From the NCBI GenBank assembly GCA_035363255.1, contig DAOSES010000002.1, positions 1 through 64,000 of the forward strand: a stretch of DNA of 64,000 bases, written 5' to 3'. The stretch's first letter is position 1. Each line of letters opens with the position of its first letter. The translations under genes were made by a program, and so were the position numbers. Positions 61,701 to 64,000 of this stretch are shown one piece after another. The notes under the pieces were generated by a model, which was not told the origin of the DNA, did no database searches, and saw only the letters and a list, made by a program, of their open reading frames with translations. Origin of the DNA: T3SED10-260 sp035363255 (GTDB lineage: Bacteria > Caldisericota > Caldisericia > UBA6126).

Positions 61701-62046
61701 GTCGGTGGCACAAAGTGGAGGTTATGGCACAACCCTCAATCTCTGGGATATATCCGCATTACCCGAAGGTGCAAAGCTTGATCTTAGCTTTGATGCTTAC
61801 AGTATGCCCGATCGTTTTGTGGTTCAATACAAGGGAGTAACCGTTTTTGATAGTGGTTGGCGAGGTGATGGATCCTACGTTCAGAGCAAACCTTCCTTGT
61901 ATCCTGGTGGAATTGCAGGCCCTGGACCCGGAACAGCAGACAATATGTTCACCAAAGCAGGCGACAATACCATTCGAGTCATAGTATATGGGCCCGAAGG
62001 TGGAACTGCATGGAATTATAAAATACGGGCACGTTGTTCCTCTTGA
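58705..62046 (+). CDS. Membrane-anchored GYF_2-zincin-PKD protein
   Basis: 1113 residues. A cytoplasmic GYF_2 domain (about 3-52, 'QWYLSRDNTQYGPYTWEKV') precedes a membrane span (about 73-98). Outside lies a beta-rich region, then a zincin-like peptidase with HELFH (His510, Glu511, His514) and the downstream glutamate in 'WWIESSAEY' (Glu540 or Glu544), the spacing of gluzincins. Two PKD domains follow (around 828 'FEWDFGDGEND' and 928 'YEWSFGDSKTF'), then a C-terminal beta-sandwich (about 990-1113). A GAGGAGA site precedes the ATG. The active-site residues are intact, so it may be an active cell-surface metalloprotease tethered by a cytoplasmic adaptor domain. The substrate is unknown; the peptidase family is not certain. 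Confidence 0.8.
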   Translation: MSDQWYLSRDNTQYGPYTWEKVYEMYHTGHIVGHDQLWNQTTNTWTRADQIPELRIPPQQVQSYHTPKSSFLGNKTTLIVSLSLVALLVLGSVAYVLQNYLRRPTYYAGIRRVTSAKLPDIVGVFPENGPVSSKVYLQFDQSVLDQAENLTAWYGQQQVPLTGISEDIVQVEVPVDASSGSILIKSDKASSKNVNFTVDSLITTPLISQEVQPSNQMQTISYKDEVSVTLPPGFLDKPRKLSISKLENTPASPMEPFGSSIAYDISLEGMEQLPDYIKVSMKYTPDDVDPDHPVVDQLTMMRWDEKFKNWETLPCQLNETQQSIEFITNHLTWIKGFFAWPTKIAVIKTVAGTAAVVGATVGGLYIAEKLCFTSYTTPQGNFKLYYNKKVWDVFEKYSTWQKPSMASGLASYNPKHPNYIQDIGEVMETAFKNYIGKGFKNPVDVPGRIWGTWHTPITVKISGVWSTLTKVATGEEDPQYGKLFGAIHFPAKLFMNMSSNPDKAYTAIAHELFHRFQAEYYGRRSYLNGSLGTGDYWWIESSAEYASCMEAWGNVQYGHFLEEGFKPDFLDYPITSTGLKGPLWTRDYEYASAAFIRYMVEQKGLKFKDMFEMLAKGSALSQLDAYVRSVSPDDRLGYYYAYFANWAVFSDKGILKKSILASFKDDTSDRNIEIAEKKDTLSLNEKEAVKLEINNGKAWVDVLVLREDSKFTGNTYVNNYVLTDEVTIPAKNIKPGDVLYILASNTHTDNDQTTITVKVDKQDGEEISHTFNLPGNHSAKLWAIKLDKSEVVLTITPNDIPDGKAEEEYTFELKAEGISKKITEVDFEWDFGDGENDSKDEQKGESVKQGKAEIEIAHTYKKPPPKCTITAVVKDSKTGEELAKTTATIAFGINVTILGGNVEYEMKKDEKEYKHTFEAQADPPGEYRYEWSFGDSKTFSDKQTAGQNSKASNTFKDGFYTTEVKLFDVKTGDLLASNQVMVTIIQDLKKYDLKECDQWSVAQSGGYGTTLNLWDISALPEGAKLDLSFDAYSMPDRFVVQYKGVTVFDSGWRGDGSYVQSKPSLYPGGIAGPGPGTADNMFTKAGDNTIRVIVYGPEGGTAWNYKIRARCSS

Positions 62047-62109
62047 TACTCCTGCTTTGATTGTTAAGAATTGTTTATTTTTGCTTATTTGGTGGCATAG
62101 GAGGAAATA

Positions 62110-63942
62110 ATGAAAAAAGGTTTATTTCTGGTTTTAAGTTTTTTTGTAATTACTTCCATTTTTGCAAGCCCATCGGTGCTTGCTAAATCGGTTAGTATCC
62201 CTTCGGTCAATATCACTGGCACCATCAACAAAGATGCCTCTGTTTTGATAGTAGAAAATCGTACCATCAAATTTGATGGAGACTTTACCTTTGGCTTCTA
62301 TGAGCTCCCTAAAAGTGATATGGGCAAGGTTACCAATCTCAAAGTTAGCGAGGGAAATAAAGACTACGCTCTTGAAACCGTTGCCAGTAGAATGCCAGGC
62401 ACCTATGTAATCACCGATTTACCCGACAAAACCAGAGTAGACTTTTTCTTCAACGCGCTTAATGAAAGCAGAACTTTTACTTTTACCTATCTCATAGCTG
62501 AAGGTGTTAAAGTTTATCAAGATTATGGTCAATTTTACTGGAAGCTACAGGGAAAGGGTTGGGACTCCCAAGTTGATTCATTTACTGCTACCCTCAATTG
62601 GAAAGATTCAATCCCTACCGAAAACTATCATGTTTGGTCTCATGGATCTTTATGGGGAAACTTTACAAAAACTAATGAACGAAGCTCCTATCTTGAAGTT
62701 GCTCCCGTTCCCTCCAATACTTTTGTAGAAGTACGAGTAATGTTGCCTTCCTCCTATTTCACTGCCAACAAAATTGAAGGCACTATTTACGACAAAGCAC
62801 TCAAAGAAGAAACTAAATGGGCAGACCAAGCAAATGCTATTCGCAATAGAACCAAAAACCTGTTGAAAATGGGATACTTCCTTCAAATCTTTTTCATTCT
62901 TTTGGCTCTGTTTTTAGCATGGAACTATTTCCGCTTATATTCAAAGTATGGCAAAGAACACCAAATTGCCAATGAATCGATCTATTACCGCGAACCCCCC
63001 TCCGACTTAAAGCCTGCCATAGTGGGAATGCTGTACAATTTCCAGAAATATGATGAAAAATACCTGCAAGCCACGATGATTGATCTTATTCGTCGAAAAC
63101 ATCTCCAATATGATGAAATTAAGGGAAATATTCTTACCAGAGATCACCAACTAACCCTTTTAACCAACAAAGAAGACAAACTGGAAGATTTCGAAGATCT
63201 ACTTCTTAATAAAATTATCTTTGAAGGCAAAACTCAAGTAACCCTCAAAGGACTAAAAAAGAAATTCAACGCTGGCAATACTAGATATTACTACCTATTC
63301 AATGATTTTAAGAGTAAAATTCAGAAGCAGGCTAGAAAATTGGGCTATTTTGATGACAAGAGCAATTCGATTTCAACTTCTGTTTTGTGGTGGGGTATAT
63401 TTCTGATCTTCATTGGAGGTTTGGCTGGATTACTTATTCCAACCATACTGCTTGGGAATCCAACCTGGGGCTTCATGTCGCTGGTTCCTGTAGGCTTTTT
63501 CTATGCTTTTGGACACAGTGCTCTCAAACGTCGAACTGAACTTGGTAAGCAGGAATACTCCAAGTGGAAAGCTTTTCGTTTGTTTATGAAGGATTTTTCA
63601 AATCTTAAGGAATATGGTCCTAAATCCCTTATTATATGGGAACGTTTTCTAGTATATGCTACCGTTTTTGGAATTGCTTCCATTATTTTAAAAGTCTTGA
63701 AAATTGTGGCACCCACTTTGAATGATATGGATAAAGGCACTCTTCTTGCTCCTGCTATGTTTACTGCAGGCACAATGCCTTCTTTTACCAGTCTCAATAG
63801 TGCGCTTTCGGGAATCTCTTCCATGGCTGGTTCTATTGCTCGTACTGCATCCTCGTCTTCCAGCTCGGGTTCTGGTGGCGGTGGCGGTTTCTCCAGTGGC
63901 GGTGGCGGTGGCGGTGGAGGTTCTGGCGGAGGCTTTGGCTAG
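62110..63942 (+). CDS. DUF2207-family membrane protein with glycine-rich tail
   Basis: 610 residues. A signal peptide (about 1-25) is followed by a beta-rich exported domain (about 30-240), a membrane span (about 258-278), a cytoplasmic region (about 285-415), a pair of spans (about 418-460), a further segment near 520-545 and a Ser/Gly-rich tail (about 575-610). This is the layout of DUF2207 proteins (YciQ-like), whose Gly-rich C-termini are typical. GGAGG precedes the ATG. It follows the zincin gene by 63 bases on the same strand and may be co-expressed. Function unknown. Confidence 0.85.
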   Translation: MKKGLFLVLSFFVITSIFASPSVLAKSVSIPSVNITGTINKDASVLIVENRTIKFDGDFTFGFYELPKSDMGKVTNLKVSEGNKDYALETVASRMPGTYVITDLPDKTRVDFFFNALNESRTFTFTYLIAEGVKVYQDYGQFYWKLQGKGWDSQVDSFTATLNWKDSIPTENYHVWSHGSLWGNFTKTNERSSYLEVAPVPSNTFVEVRVMLPSSYFTANKIEGTIYDKALKEETKWADQANAIRNRTKNLLKMGYFLQIFFILLALFLAWNYFRLYSKYGKEHQIANESIYYREPPSDLKPAIVGMLYNFQKYDEKYLQATMIDLIRRKHLQYDEIKGNILTRDHQLTLLTNKEDKLEDFEDLLLNKIIFEGKTQVTLKGLKKKFNAGNTRYYYLFNDFKSKIQKQARKLGYFDDKSNSISTSVLWWGIFLIFIGGLAGLLIPTILLGNPTWGFMSLVPVGFFYAFGHSALKRRTELGKQEYSKWKAFRLFMKDFSNLKEYGPKSLIIWERFLVYATVFGIASIILKVLKIVAPTLNDMDKGTLLAPAMFTAGTMPSFTSLNSALSGISSMAGSIARTASSSSSSGSGGGGGFSSGGGGGGGGSGGGFG

Positions 63943-64000
63943 CGAAAAAGTTTTGAATACCATCGATCAACAAAGCTTGTTTTATCTTGATCAGGTTCGA

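Noticed and set aside
1..64000. tRNA, rRNA, CRISPR, prophage or insertion sequences
   Set aside because: I looked for clover-leaf termini, repeat-spacer arrays, transposase and integrase motifs and found none I could support.

Overview
The window is AT-rich bacterial DNA with strong AGGAGG-type ribosome binding sites, tightly packed operons and no rRNA, tRNA, CRISPR array or insertion sequence that I can see. Gene content suggests an anaerobic, probably Gram-positive-like or deep-branching bacterium: a biotin-dependent sodium-pumping decarboxylase, a PadR/HAAS pair, MMPL-type RND pumps with YhgE-like partners, secreted proteins carrying the copper-amine-oxidase N-terminal 'stalk' domain, and PEGA-domain Ser/Thr kinase signalling. 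The phylum cannot be fixed from this sequence alone.

Layout. 1-6 kb: a gingipain-like surface protein whose catalytic His and Cys both appear to be lost, an NHL-propeller protein and a small protein, all three ending in stalk domains. 6-10.3 kb: a minus-strand signalling operon (FHA membrane protein, PP2C phosphatase, Ser/Thr kinase with six PEGA domains, then the small stalk protein). 10.7-22 kb: a giant 2194-residue secreted protein with EF-hand-like loops, overlapping a PQQ-type propeller protein; a TetR gene with a candidate operator; and a second propeller protein behind a long hairpin. 22.2-26 kb: birA-oadG-oadA-oadB. 26-28.4 kb: AraC/GyrI regulator, DppA-type D-aminopeptidase and a GYF_2 membrane protein. 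28.4-38.2 kb: two paralogous cassettes of RND pump plus secreted coiled-coil partner, the second behind a TetR gene. Between them lie an orphan gyrase-A C-terminal-like protein, a CxxCxxC thioredoxin-like protein and a 53-residue membrane protein. 38.2-41.2 kb: a self-contained zinc uptake operon (znuA-znuC-znuB-fur family) behind a 7-1-7 Fur/Zur-type box. 41.2-42.7 kb: an AbiEi/AbiEii toxin-antitoxin pair. 42.8-45.7 kb: PadR, a HAAS membrane protein and a secreted protein, with a perfect palindrome filling the promoter spacer. 45.8-48.8 kb: DUF2177, DUF1295 and a DAK2-DegV fusion (fatty-acid kinase plus fatty-acid-binding subunit in one chain). 48.9-51.7 kb: a PII-like protein with two tandem cation:proton antiporters. 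51.9-64 kb: a propeller protein, an RRM protein, an operon of aldo/keto reductase, UbiA prenyltransferase, UbiE methyltransferase and a cysteine-less TlpA-like lipoprotein, then DUF4282, a GYF_2-zincin-PKD membrane protein and a DUF2207 protein.

The main theme is cell-surface biology: many large exported proteins built from one kit (beta-propeller, Ig/BACON-like module, stalk domain) beside a phospho-signalling operon. The most unusual items are the apparently inactive gingipain-like and TlpA-like proteins, the free-standing gyrase-A C-terminal-like protein, the twin RND/partner cassettes, the PII-like/antiporter operon, the DAK2-DegV fusion and the GYF_2-zincin-PKD protein.
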